A stretch of DNA of 46,926 nucleotides, from assembly GCA_011390205.1 (NCBI GenBank), contig JAABSX010000030.1:1-46926 (forward strand). Direction: 5' to 3'. Origin of the DNA: Microscillaceae bacterium (GTDB lineage Bacteria; Bacteroidota; Bacteroidia; Cytophagales; Microscillaceae). Under the pieces are notes generated by a model, which had not been told where the DNA came from, did no database searches, and was given only the letters and a program-made list of their open reading frames with translations. Below, in pieces: positions 17,976 through 26,739 of this stretch (positions within the stretch are counted from its first letter, which is position 1; each line of letters starts with the position of its first letter). A program made the position numbers and the translations under genes.

Positions 17976-19175
17976 ATGCATTTACCTAGAAGAAAAAACA
18001 TCCTATCACTTGGTATTATTTTATTGGGGCTAGGCCTGTTTGCTTGCCAACCCCAGAAAAACCAAGAAAACACCTCAGAAACAAAAGAAGACAGCAGCAG
18101 CAAGGCCAAAGAAGTAAGCATTGCCACAGAGGATCTACCCCTAGATAAAATCAAAATGCCCGAAGGCTTCAAAATCGAAATCTATGCAAAAGATGTGGAC
18201 AATGCCCGCTCACTGTGCAGAGGTGAAGACGGAACTATCTTCGTAGGCAACCGACAAGGAGACAAAGTATTCGCACTTAGAGATGAAGATGGTGACCAAG
18301 TTGCCGAAAAAAAATACATCATCGCCGAGGGGCTCAACATGCCCAATGGAGTGGCTTTTAGAAAAGGAAGTTTGTATGTAGCAGAGGTCAATCGGATTCT
18401 TAGATTTGATAATATAGAAGAAAAACTGGCCTCTCCCCCAAAGCCTGTAGTGGTTTATGACCAATTTCCTACAGATAAATGGCACGGCTGGAAGTTTATT
18501 GCATTTGGCCCCGATGACAAACTATACGTGCCCGTGGGTGCTCCCTGCAATGTCTGTGAGCGTGAAGAAGATATTTTTGCTACCATCACACGCATGAACC
18601 CTGACGGAAGCAACTTTGAAATCTTTGCCGAAGGCATCCGTAACAGTGTGGGCTTTGCTTGGCATCCTGATACTAAAGAGCTTTGGTTTACCAACAATGG
18701 CCGTGATATGCTCGGAGATGACATCCCTAATGATGAACTAAACCACGCTGCCAAAGCTGGAATGCATTTTGGCTTTCCATACATTCATCAAGGAGACTTA
18801 CCAGACCCTGAATTTGGAAAAAATAAAAAAGTAGAGGACTACACCCCACCCACCCAAAAACTTGGCCCTCACGTAGCAGCACTCGGAATGCGTTTTTATA
18901 CAGGTGATATGTTTCCAAAAATATATCAAAAACAAATCTTCATCGCCAAACACGGCTCTTGGAACCGTAGCAAAAAATCAGGCTACAACATCAGCTGGGT
19001 AAAACTCAATGGAGCAAAAGCCGAAGAGCATCAAGTATTTGCAGAAGGATGGCTAGACGAAGAAAGCCAAGAAGTATGGGGCAGACCCGTAGATGTACTC
19101 GTCATGCCTGATGGCGCTATGCTCGTCTCAGATGACCTTGCCAATGTGGTCTATCGTATCTCTTACCAAAAATAA
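17976..19175 (+). CDS. Lipoprotein PQQ-dependent sugar (sorbosone/glucose-type) dehydrogenase
   Basis: The product has 399 residues. A lipoprotein signal peptide with lipobox LFAC places the lipidated Cys at residue 24; a Ser/Lys/Glu-rich tether (25-50) follows. The remainder is a six-bladed propeller of the soluble glucose/sorbosone dehydrogenase family: FVGNRQGDKVFALRDEDGD, LYVAEVNRILRF, GIRNSVGFAWHP, WFTNNGRDMLGDD and FIAKHGSWNRSKKSGY. Family members oxidise aldoses or sorbosone with PQQ as cofactor; the actual substrate cannot be told from sequence, and no PQQ synthesis genes are in the window. The motif APCNVCEREED near residues 189-199 holds two cysteines in a propeller loop. elbB starts 19 bases downstream, suggesting an operon. 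Confidence 0.85.
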   Translation: MHLPRRKNILSLGIILLGLGLFACQPQKNQENTSETKEDSSSKAKEVSIATEDLPLDKIKMPEGFKIEIYAKDVDNARSLCRGEDGTIFVGNRQGDKVFALRDEDGDQVAEKKYIIAEGLNMPNGVAFRKGSLYVAEVNRILRFDNIEEKLASPPKPVVVYDQFPTDKWHGWKFIAFGPDDKLYVPVGAPCNVCEREEDIFATITRMNPDGSNFEIFAEGIRNSVGFAWHPDTKELWFTNNGRDMLGDDIPNDELNHAAKAGMHFGFPYIHQGDLPDPEFGKNKKVEDYTPPTQKLGPHVAALGMRFYTGDMFPKIYQKQIFIAKHGSWNRSKKSGYNISWVKLNGAKAEEHQVFAEGWLDEESQEVWGRPVDVLVMPDGAMLVSDDLANVVYRISYQK

Positions 19176-19194
19176 TGTCTAATCTTAACAAAAA

Positions 19195-19836
19195 ATGAAA
19201 TCTAAAAAAGTAGGTGTGCTGCTCACAGGCACAGGTTTTTATGATGGTACAGACGCACAAGAAGCTGTGTTTACACTGCTGGCTCTAGATAAATATGATT
19301 GTGAAAGCATCTGCATTGCCCCTGATGCTTCACAGGCTTCCGTAGTCAATCACCTCACAGGAGAAGACAGCACACAGGTTAGAAATATTCAGGAAGAAGC
19401 CGCCAGACTCACCAAGGGGAAGGTGATTTCACTCAAAGAAGTAGATGTGGAAGAACTGGATGCACTGGTAATCCCAGGAGGATTTGGGGTTACTAAGAAC
19501 CTGACACATCACCCTGAGGTATTTCAAGACATTAGCAAATTGATTAAAGAAATCTATCAGGCAAAAAAACCCATTGCTGCTGTATGCCTCTCTCCCACTA
19601 TTCTGGTTCAGATTTTTAATGACATCGGCATCGAAACAAAGTTGAACCAGTCAGACGAAAAAAATACGGCAGAAAGTAGGCAAATCGCAGAGCAAGGATT
19701 GATAGACCAAAAAAATAATATCATTACCTCTCCTTGCTACACACGTGATGCTGCCATCGCCCTGGTATATCTTGGAATAGAAAACACGATTATCAAACTT
19801 ACCCAACTCTGCCGTAAGAATAGCATTCTCGTGTAA
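19195..19836 (+). CDS. elbB: ElbB-type DJ-1/PfpI superfamily protein (glyoxalase-like)
   Basis: The product has 213 residues, close to the 217 of Escherichia coli ElbB (YhbL). It follows that family along its length: VGVLLTGTGFYDGTDAQEAV at the start, NHLTGE and RNIQEEAARLTKG in the middle, then DALVIPGGFGVTKNL. The expected nucleophile cysteine sits in IAAVCLSPTILVQIF (about residue 129), in place of the MCIAP motif of the enterobacterial protein. Glyoxalase III activity is reported for the E. coli protein, and a link to isoprenoid synthesis has been suggested; the role here is not certain. It lies 19 bases after the dehydrogenase gene and is probably co-transcribed with it. Confidence 0.9.
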   Translation: MKSKKVGVLLTGTGFYDGTDAQEAVFTLLALDKYDCESICIAPDASQASVVNHLTGEDSTQVRNIQEEAARLTKGKVISLKEVDVEELDALVIPGGFGVTKNLTHHPEVFQDISKLIKEIYQAKKPIAAVCLSPTILVQIFNDIGIETKLNQSDEKNTAESRQIAEQGLIDQKNNIITSPCYTRDAAIALVYLGIENTIIKLTQLCRKNSILV

Positions 19837-20093
19837 TGACTCCTAAACTGGCTGGTTCTCTGCGTATGTATTTAGCAAGGCATACAGAAGAGAAGCAGCC
19901 ATTTATTATTACAAAAAATTCACAAATTCACGCCCTCCACACCAAAAAAACTTATCACGAATAGCTTGGCAGATTCTTTGAGATGAATATAGCATGTAAT
20001 AGCTTCTAACAAATTCACTTTGTAGCAAGCTATTTATCTTAAATAATCGTTGTTATATCCGAAATAAAAGCAAAATAGATTAAATCAAAATCC

Positions 20094-21026
20094 ATGAAAA
20101 CTCAATATATTCTCCTCTTGTTATTGTGTGCATTTGAAGCTTTTGACCTCCAATCACAAGACAAGGCAAAAATTTCGTATCCTTACGAAACAAAAGAAAT
20201 ACAACTAGGGGATAGCCTCAACATCGTCTATGCAGATGAAGGAAAAGGAAAAGACACACTGATTTTTATCCATGGGCTGGGCAGCTACTTGCCCGTATGG
20301 AAGCCAAACATAGATACACTAAAAGCCCATAACCGCTGTATCGCCTTAGACTTGCCTGGCTATGGCAAATCAAGCAAAGGAGGTTTTGAGTATTCAATGT
20401 CTTTCTTCGCAGAAACATTGCATGGCTTGATGGAAAATCTCAAAATAGAAAAAGCTACCTTCGTAGGGCATTCTATGGGTGGACAAATTGCCATTACTTT
20501 TGCACTCAAATATCCAGAAAAAGTCAATAAACTTATCCTCATTGCCCCTGCGGGCTTTGAGACTTTCAAGGCGGAGCAAATACAACTTATGGAAAGCTTC
20601 AGTACCTCTGAGCAAATCAAAAACACACCCAACCAAAAAATTAAAAGCAACATGGAAGTCAATTTTTACGACATGCCACCCACAGCAGAATTTATGATTC
20701 AGGACAGAATCAACATGAAAGAAGAAAGTGATTTTAGCAAATATACACAGGCCGTTTCTAAATCAGTCACTGGGATGCTCGAAGAGCCTGTTTTTGAGCG
20801 ACTTAATGATATTCAAGCTCCTACTATGATTATTTTCGGCAAAGAAGACAAACTGATTCCTAATAAATTTTTTAATGCACAGCTTTCTACAAGCCAAGTG
20901 GCTCAAGCAGGCAGCCAAAAAATCAAAAATGCCCAACTACACCTCATAGACAAAGCAGGGCACTTGGTTAATTTTGAAAAAGCCCAACTGGTCAATGATT
21001 TTATTCTGGCGTTTATAGCTCAATAG
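20094..21026 (+). CDS. Exported alpha/beta-hydrolase
   Basis: The product has 310 residues. The first 22 residues are hydrophobic (ILLLLLCAFEAFDLQSQ) and look like a signal peptide. The alpha/beta-hydrolase fold is clear: oxyanion segment FIHGLGSYLPVW, LDLPGYGKS, nucleophile elbow VGHSMGG (Ser near residue 126), acid residue in FGKEDKLIP (Asp near 254) and His in DKAGHLVNFEKA (near 290). The complete catalytic triad suggests an active esterase, lipase or similar hydrolase; substrate unknown. The gene stands alone: 257 bases separate it from elbB, and it converges on the membrane protein gene downstream. Confidence 0.87.
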   Translation: MKTQYILLLLLCAFEAFDLQSQDKAKISYPYETKEIQLGDSLNIVYADEGKGKDTLIFIHGLGSYLPVWKPNIDTLKAHNRCIALDLPGYGKSSKGGFEYSMSFFAETLHGLMENLKIEKATFVGHSMGGQIAITFALKYPEKVNKLILIAPAGFETFKAEQIQLMESFSTSEQIKNTPNQKIKSNMEVNFYDMPPTAEFMIQDRINMKEESDFSKYTQAVSKSVTGMLEEPVFERLNDIQAPTMIIFGKEDKLIPNKFFNAQLSTSQVAQAGSQKIKNAQLHLIDKAGHLVNFEKAQLVNDFILAFIAQ

Positions 21027-21042
21027 AAGAAAGAGTAATCTT

Positions 21043-21059
21043 AAAGAGCAATGCTCTTT
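21043..21059. terminator. Short hairpin between convergent genes
   Basis: AAAGAGC and GCTCTTT enclose a 3-base loop, followed by TTTTAA on the plus strand and preceded by AA on the other side. The stem is short (7 bp), but it sits in the 69-base gap between two convergent genes, where a bidirectional terminator would be expected. Confidence 0.45.
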
Positions 21060-21095
21060 TAAAGGTAAGCAAATAAATAAAATAAATGATAGATT

Positions 21096-21680
21096 TTACT
21101 CAGGGAGCTTTTCTATCCTGGCGACATTATTTTGGACAGGAGAGATAACAACAGATTTTCCATTTTTAACAACATAAAAAATATAACTACTGTTGTTACC
21201 TATTACCCTCACATCCAATGATTTACCATCCAAAAAAGTGATTTTACTTTTCACACTCAGATTACCTGCTTTCATTTTATTGCTAGCAGCTACACCTTTA
21301 CCTACTCCCATCCCGATAAAGGCCGAGAATATGATAAATGTCGTAAAAAACAACCAAGTATCCATCATGGATAGATTGAGTTTCTGAGTTTTCTTATTTG
21401 ACTTAGCAAGACGTTTGGTGACCCTATCCATTAAGAGGATATAAAAATAACTAAATAAGGGCATAGCAATAATAAAAATTGGTACAATAAGATTATCAGT
21501 CATCTGTACTACAGGACTAAGTAGTACATCCAAAATACCCGAAAAACTCATAATATTAACGCCTAGCATTCCATAATAAATAGAATCACTCACAATGCCC
21601 AAAATCAGTAAATAAAGGTAGCCAAGCGGCAGCATTTCGGAGATAGGCAGCCTGAGTTTTGAGGGAGTTTCTTGAGTCAT
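21096..21680 (-). CDS. Small integral membrane protein, function unknown
   Basis: The product has 194 residues and no family I recognise. Hydrophobic segments lie at about 15-37 (LGYLYLLILGIVSDSIYYGML), 62-84 (LIVPIFIIAMPLFSYFYILLM) and 109-130 (WLFFTTFIIFSAFIGMGVG), with a basic loop between the second and third (RVTKRLAKSNKKTQK). The last 55 residues look like a small beta-rich soluble domain (SKITFLDGKSLDVRVIG, then SSYIFYVVKNGKSVVISP). It starts 27 bases after the threonine synthase stop and is probably co-transcribed with it, though no functional link is evident. Confidence 0.6.
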   Translation of the reverse strand: MTQETPSKLRLPISEMLPLGYLYLLILGIVSDSIYYGMLGVNIMSFSGILDVLLSPVVQMTDNLIVPIFIIAMPLFSYFYILLMDRVTKRLAKSNKKTQKLNLSMMDTWLFFTTFIIFSAFIGMGVGKGVAASNKMKAGNLSVKSKITFLDGKSLDVRVIGNNSSYIFYVVKNGKSVVISPVQNNVARIEKLPE

Positions 21681-21707
21681 TTTTATCTTTTCTTTTAAAT
21701 TTATTTT

Positions 21708-22808
21708 CTAAATGGCTTTCTTAAGTCCGTGCCCTGTCAAGACAGAAGCCACCACCTCATCCTTCTCAGCAAAGTGAGCCAAATAATTTTTCAAACCAGC
21801 TATGACCGCCGCCGATGTAGGCTCTACATAATAGCCTCTCAGGGCTAGTTCTTGCCAAGTTTCTTTGATTTCGTCCTCTTCTACTGTCAGAAAATTTCCT
21901 CCTGTTATTTTTACATATTCTAACATCTGTGCACCACGCATCGGCTGAGCAATGGCTATTCCTTCAGCCATAGTCGGAGAAGTCTGAATCTCAGTAGAGA
22001 CCTCTCCCTGATTATGGTGGTAAGCCTCTGCCAATGGAGCACAATTTGCCGCTTGTACACCTATCAATTTAGGAATTTTTCGAATAATGCCTACATGTTT
22101 TAATTCCTTGAATCCTATGTATGCACCCAAAAGTAAGGTGCCATTGCCCGCAGGCAATACCAAGGTATCTGGTGCTTTGAAGTTGAGCTGTTCTACAATT
22201 TCATAAGCAAAGGTCTTGGTGCCATGCAAAAAGAAAGGATTCCAGACATGGCTTGCATAGAAGGTCTGTTGGGCTGCTTGGTATGCTGCTTTGGCAGTGT
22301 CTTCTCTGCTGCCTTTTACTTGTATGACCTCTGCCCCACAAAACTTCATCTGATTTATCTTGGCAGGCGAAGTAGCCTCAGGCACGAATATTTTGCACTT
22401 CAATCTTGCAAGGGCTGCATACTGTGCTAATGATGCACCAGCATTGCCTGAGGAGTCTTGCACTACAGTATCTATCCCCAAAGATTTAATATGGCTCATC
22501 ATCACAGTTGAGCCTCTATCTTTATATGAGCCAGAGGGGAAAAGATAATCTAACTTAAGCCAAGCCCATTTATCTCCAAAATAGACCTTTCGAAGTGGTG
22601 TAAAGCCCTCTCCAAAACTCACCTCAGGAGCATCCCAAGCAAGGGGCAAAGCAGCACGATAACGCCATAGATTGGCAGGTAAATACTTTACCCAATCCCA
22701 ATCTAAATCAGGCATATACTCTATATCAAGTAAGCCGCCCGACTCACTGCACCAGCGTGTTGCGTCTAGGGCATAAGATTCACCCGTGATATTGCAAATT
22801 AATCTCAT
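21708..22808 (-). CDS. thrC: Threonine synthase-like PLP enzyme
   Basis: The product has 366 residues of PLP fold type II. Family members convert O-phosphohomoserine to threonine. The Schiff-base lysine is Lys96 in SGSYKDRGS, followed by the substrate/phosphate loop QDSSGNAGASLAQYAA and the glycine-rich LPAGNGTLLLGAYIGF. The N-terminus (ICNITGESYALDATRWCSE, then GGLLDIEY) aligns with the zinc-ribbon lead-in of many threonine synthases, but only two of the usual cysteines (Cys5, Cys20) remain. A related lyase or dehydratase of the same fold is the main alternative. The other threonine genes are not in the window. It is the first gene of a likely two-gene unit with the small membrane protein. 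Confidence 0.82.
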   Translation of the reverse strand: MRLICNITGESYALDATRWCSESGGLLDIEYMPDLDWDWVKYLPANLWRYRAALPLAWDAPEVSFGEGFTPLRKVYFGDKWAWLKLDYLFPSGSYKDRGSTVMMSHIKSLGIDTVVQDSSGNAGASLAQYAALARLKCKIFVPEATSPAKINQMKFCGAEVIQVKGSREDTAKAAYQAAQQTFYASHVWNPFFLHGTKTFAYEIVEQLNFKAPDTLVLPAGNGTLLLGAYIGFKELKHVGIIRKIPKLIGVQAANCAPLAEAYHHNQGEVSTEIQTSPTMAEGIAIAQPMRGAQMLEYVKITGGNFLTVEEDEIKETWQELALRGYYVEPTSAAVIAGLKNYLAHFAEKDEVVASVLTGHGLKKAI

Positions 22809-22960
22809 CTTTCGCTATCTATATATAAAGGTAAAAGTACCTAACGAAGATACAGTATATGAAGCAAATTTCAAATAAATTTACTGGAAGATTCTCAAAG
22901 CAAAGAAAGATTTATCAAGTAGCCCACAAAAAATCTATCCAAACAGTACAGCTAGAATCC

Positions 22961-22990
22961 TTTGTATTTCCTTTTTTTTGATTAGATTTA
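22961..22990 (+). promoter_or_regulatory. Likely promoter of pyruvate carboxylase
   Basis: TTTG at 22961-22964 is followed after 18 bases by TAGATTTA at 22983-22990, seven of eight matches to the Bacteroidota -7 consensus TAnnTTTG with the standard spacing. It lies 34 bases before the pyc start codon. Confidence 0.45.
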
Positions 22991-23024
22991 TCAAAATTTT
23001 AAACTACATCACTTATATAATTCT

Positions 23025-26000
23025 ATGGCACAAGCTCCTACTCAACTTCATACAATAGATAAACTTTTGGTAGCCAACCGTGGCGAAATCGCTATCCGTG
23101 TGCTCAGGGCAGCCTCCGAGCTCAAAATACGCACTGTGGCTATTTTTACTTATGAAGACCGGTACTCTCTGCACCGCTACAAAGCCGATGAAGCTTATAA
23201 AATCGGAAAAAATGATGACCCACTCAAGCCTTACCTAGACATTGAAGAGATTATCAATGTAGCCAAAAAAAATAAAGTAGATGCCATCCATCCTGGCTAT
23301 GGTTTCTTGTCTGAGAATGTAGAGTTTGCCCGCCGATGCCAAGAGGCTGGGATTATTTTCGTGGGGCCCACTCCTGAGGTCATGGAGCAGCTAGGAGATA
23401 AAGTCCGTGCCAAAGAAATTGCACTTAAAGCCAATATTCCTCTTATCCAAGATAGCCAAGAACTGCTCACCAGCACCAAAATAGCCCTCCAAGAAGCCCA
23501 AAGAATCGGTTATCCTGTAATTCTAAAAGCTGCCTCTGGGGGTGGTGGGCGTGGCATGCGTGTCATTCGTAGTGATGCCGATTTGAAAAAATCTTTTGAT
23601 GAAGCCCGCAATGAAGCCAAAAAAGCCTTCGGAGATGATACCATTTTTATTGAGAAATTTATAGAAGAACCCAAGCACATCGAAGTGCAAATCATGGCAG
23701 ATAACTACGGGAATGTACTGCATCTCTATGAGCGAGATTGCTCCGTGCAGCGGCGTTTTCAGAAGGTAGTAGAGATAGCCCCTAGCCCTACTTTGCCCAA
23801 AGAAACCAAACAAAAAGTTTTTGATTATGCCCTGACTATCTGTAAGCAAGTAGGCTATAACAATGTAGGCACGGTAGAGTTTTTGGTAGATAAAAACCAT
23901 GAGCCTTTCTTCATAGAGGTAAACCCACGCATCCAAGTAGAGCATACCATCACGGAGGAAGTAACGGGCATAGACATTGTGCGTTCACAAATTTTGATAG
24001 CCAAAGGACATAAACTAGCCGATAAAGAAATCTTCTTACGTTGGCAAGGCGATGTACGCTGCCAAGGCTATGCCATTCAGTGCCGAATCACTACTGAAGA
24101 CCCCGAAAATAAATTCAAACCCGACTACGGCACTATCAATGCCTACCGCAATGCAGCAGGCTTTGGCATCAGGCTAGATGCTGGCAGTGCCTATAATGGC
24201 GCTACGATTTCTCCCTTTTTTGATTCTCTGTTGGTCAAAGTTACTTCACGTGGGCGCACCCTCTTAGGGGCAAGTGAGCGACTTTATCGTGCCTTAGAAG
24301 AGTTTAGAATCAGAGGGGTAAAGACTAATATTGGTTTCTTGCTCAATGTAATCTCTCACCCTGTATTCAATACTGGCAATGCCACCGTTAAATTCATAGA
24401 AAACCATCCTGAGCTTTTTAACATTCCTAAAAGACTCAACCGTGCCTCACGCACACTCAAATACTTGGGAGATGTCATCGTCAATGGAAGCCCTGATGTG
24501 AAATTCATAGATAAAAATAAAAAATTCAGATATGCCACAGTCCCCACTTTTGAGCGATTCAATGATTTTCCGAAAGGTACAAAAGATATGCTCACCGAGC
24601 TAGGCAGGGATAAATTCATAGATTGGATCAAAAAAGAAAAACCCATCCAATATACTGATACTACTTTTAGAGATGCACACCAATCCTTACTCGCTACCCG
24701 TGTGAGAAGTATAGATATGCTCAGAGTAGCTAAAAGCTATGCTCAAAACCATCCTGAGATATTTTCTTTGGAAGTCTGGGGAGGAGCTACTTTTGATGTT
24801 TGTATGCGTTTTTTGAAAGAAAACCCTTGGGGCAGGCTGCAAGCTCTCCGCCAAAGAGTACCCAATATATTACTGCAAATGCTACTTAGAGGCTCTAATG
24901 CCGTAGGCTACAAAGCCTATCCTGATAATCTAATTGAAAAATTCATAGAAAAATCTTGGGAAAATGGCATCGATATCTTCCGTATCTTTGACTCACTCAA
25001 CTGGGTAGAAAACATGAAAGTCAGTATCCGTACCGTGCGTGAACGAACCGAAGGCATCGCAGAGGCTGCCATTAGCTATACGGGTGATATTCTTAATCCT
25101 GATAATAAAAAATATACATTACAATACTATTTAGACCTTGCCAAGCAATTAGAAGACGAAGGAGCACACATGCTTGCCATCAAAGATATGGCAGGGCTGC
25201 TCAAACCTTACTCGGCAGAAGTCCTCATCAAAGAGCTGAAAAAAAGCATTGATATCCCGATCCACTTACACACCCATGATACCTCTTCGGTACAGTCAGC
25301 CACTTATCTCAAAGCCATAGAAGCAGGAGTCGACATCATAGATGTAGCCCTTAGCTCTATGTCGGGGCTTACTTCTCAGCCTAATTTCAACTCGATTGCT
25401 GCATTTATGCAAGGGCATGAGCGTGAGAACCCAATCGACTTGACTTCTTTGAATGAATTTGCCAATTTTTGGGAAATTATTCGTGAATATTATTATCCCT
25501 TTGAATCGGGATTGAAAGCAGGTACAGCAGAAGTATATAGCCATGAAATACCTGGCGGGCAATACTCTAACCTCCGCCCACAAGCAGACTCACTAGGGCT
25601 GACAGATAAATTTGAAGATATTAAGCGTAACTATACCATTGCCAACCGTATGTTTGGCGACATCGTCAAAGTAACGCCTAGCTCTAAGGTAGTAGGAGAT
25701 TTTGCAATGTTTATGACTAGCAATGACCTCACAGAAGAAGACATCCTCCAGCGTGGGCATACGCTTTCTTTCCCAGAATCTGTCATTAATTTTTTCAAAG
25801 GTGATTTAGGACAGCCTTATGGAGGTTTTCCAGAAGAACTTCAAAGAATTATCTTAAAAGATGCTAAACCCATAGAAGGACGTGCCAACCAACATTTAGC
25901 ACTCATTGATTTTGACAAAGAATTTTTAGATTTTCAGCAAAAATTTGGGAAAGAATATAGCTTTGAAGATTTAATTTCTTATTTACTATATCCTAAAGTA

Positions 26001-26489
26001 TTTGAAGATTTTCATCAGTTTATCCAAGATTTTGGAGATGTATCCTTTATCCCCACCACAGCTTTCTTTTATGGATTAAAAGTAGGGGAGGAAATATTAG
26101 TTCGCTTAGATGAAGGCAAAACCCTGATTATCAAACTTTTATTTATTTTAGAACCCGATGAAGATGGCTATCGTACCGTTACTTTTGAGCTCAACGGACA
26201 AGTTCGCCAACTCAAAGTAGAAGATCGTGCAGCCACTGTCAAAAAAATAAGTAACCGCAAGGCAAGCCCAAGTAGTGATAAAGAAATCGGTTCGCCACTT
26301 CCAGGTAAATTAGCCGAAGTACTCGTAAAAGTAGGAGATAAAGTGAAAGAAAATACACCTTTGTTTGTGGTAGAGGCCATGAAAATGGAATCTACCATCA
26401 CTGCAAACCAAACAGGAACTGTAAAATCAATCGTGCTTGAAGGTGGCGGAATGGTACAACAAGATGACTTGGTGATAGAGCTAGAGTAG
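23025..26489 (+). CDS. pyc: Pyruvate carboxylase
   Basis: The product has 1154 residues, the normal length for the single-chain enzyme, which carboxylates pyruvate to oxaloacetate with ATP and bicarbonate for anaplerosis and gluconeogenesis. Biotin carboxylase domain about 10-470: LLVANRGEIAIRVLRAA, the ATP-grasp glycine loop ASGGGGRGMR and EVNPRIQVEHTITEE. Carboxyltransferase domain about 545-810: DTTFRDAHQSLLATRVRS, the carbamylated lysine in AIKDMAGLL and the metal ligands in HLHTHDTSS. The C-terminal biotin carrier domain carries Lys1120 in EAMKMES. All key residues are present. The gene stands alone, with a promoter candidate just upstream and a strong terminator about 200 bases downstream. 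Confidence 0.97.
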   Translation: MAQAPTQLHTIDKLLVANRGEIAIRVLRAASELKIRTVAIFTYEDRYSLHRYKADEAYKIGKNDDPLKPYLDIEEIINVAKKNKVDAIHPGYGFLSENVEFARRCQEAGIIFVGPTPEVMEQLGDKVRAKEIALKANIPLIQDSQELLTSTKIALQEAQRIGYPVILKAASGGGGRGMRVIRSDADLKKSFDEARNEAKKAFGDDTIFIEKFIEEPKHIEVQIMADNYGNVLHLYERDCSVQRRFQKVVEIAPSPTLPKETKQKVFDYALTICKQVGYNNVGTVEFLVDKNHEPFFIEVNPRIQVEHTITEEVTGIDIVRSQILIAKGHKLADKEIFLRWQGDVRCQGYAIQCRITTEDPENKFKPDYGTINAYRNAAGFGIRLDAGSAYNGATISPFFDSLLVKVTSRGRTLLGASERLYRALEEFRIRGVKTNIGFLLNVISHPVFNTGNATVKFIENHPELFNIPKRLNRASRTLKYLGDVIVNGSPDVKFIDKNKKFRYATVPTFERFNDFPKGTKDMLTELGRDKFIDWIKKEKPIQYTDTTFRDAHQSLLATRVRSIDMLRVAKSYAQNHPEIFSLEVWGGATFDVCMRFLKENPWGRLQALRQRVPNILLQMLLRGSNAVGYKAYPDNLIEKFIEKSWENGIDIFRIFDSLNWVENMKVSIRTVRERTEGIAEAAISYTGDILNPDNKKYTLQYYLDLAKQLEDEGAHMLAIKDMAGLLKPYSAEVLIKELKKSIDIPIHLHTHDTSSVQSATYLKAIEAGVDIIDVALSSMSGLTSQPNFNSIAAFMQGHERENPIDLTSLNEFANFWEIIREYYYPFESGLKAGTAEVYSHEIPGGQYSNLRPQADSLGLTDKFEDIKRNYTIANRMFGDIVKVTPSSKVVGDFAMFMTSNDLTEEDILQRGHTLSFPESVINFFKGDLGQPYGGFPEELQRIILKDAKPIEGRANQHLALIDFDKEFLDFQQKFGKEYSFEDLISYLLYPKVFEDFHQFIQDFGDVSFIPTTAFFYGLKVGEEILVRLDEGKTLIIKLLFILEPDEDGYRTVTFELNGQVRQLKVEDRAATVKKISNRKASPSSDKEIGSPLPGKLAEVLVKVGDKVKENTPLFVVEAMKMESTITANQTGTVKSIVLEGGGMVQQDDLVIELE

Positions 26490-26499
26490 AAGCCCTTGC

Positions 26500-26680
26500 C
26501 CCAAAGGAAAGCCCCTTAGCTCCTAAAGGAGGGATTTTACTACGAAGAAAGAATGAAGGGATTGGTTTTTTTGCTGTCATTCCGTTAGGAATCTGAAGGT
26601 GTGTCGAGAGGGCTACGCTGTAAAGCAGATGTCTGGGCTAGGGCATGACGGTATAAGAAAGACCCCTACCCCTCGAAAGG
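26500..26680. repeat. Composite intergenic palindromic repeat element (candidate)
   Basis: The non-coding gap after pyc holds several palindromic pieces: CTCCT-AA-AGGAG (26520-26531), ATTCC-GTTA-GGAAT (26579-26592) inside GTCATTCCGTTAGGAATCTG, and a C-rich to G-rich block (CCCCTACCCCTCGAAAGGG) near 26661-26681. A GGCATGACGG segment near 26642-26651 partly mirrors the GTCATTCCG segment. This layout resembles short repeats scattered between genes in Bacteroidota genomes. Only one copy is in the window, so repeat status is unproven. Confidence 0.4.
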
Positions 26681-26687
26681 GCATAAA

Positions 26688-26729
26688 AAAAGGGAGTACA
26701 GATTTACTGTATTCCCTTTTAATTTTTTT
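26688..26729. terminator. Bidirectional intrinsic terminator between pyc and gldN
   Basis: AAAAGGGAGTACAG (26688-26701) pairs with CTGTATTCCCTTTT (26707-26720) through one G-U, with a 5-base loop. A T-rich run (AATTTTTTT) follows on the plus strand and a run of A precedes it, giving a U tract in both directions. It would serve the convergent pyc and gldN transcripts. Confidence 0.85.
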
Positions 26730-26739
26730 GAATTGCTGA

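Noticed and set aside
19837-20093. Possible small gene or RNA in the 257-base gap between elbB and the hydrolase gene
   Set aside because: No open frame with a credible start, no strong hairpin and no promoter match was seen.
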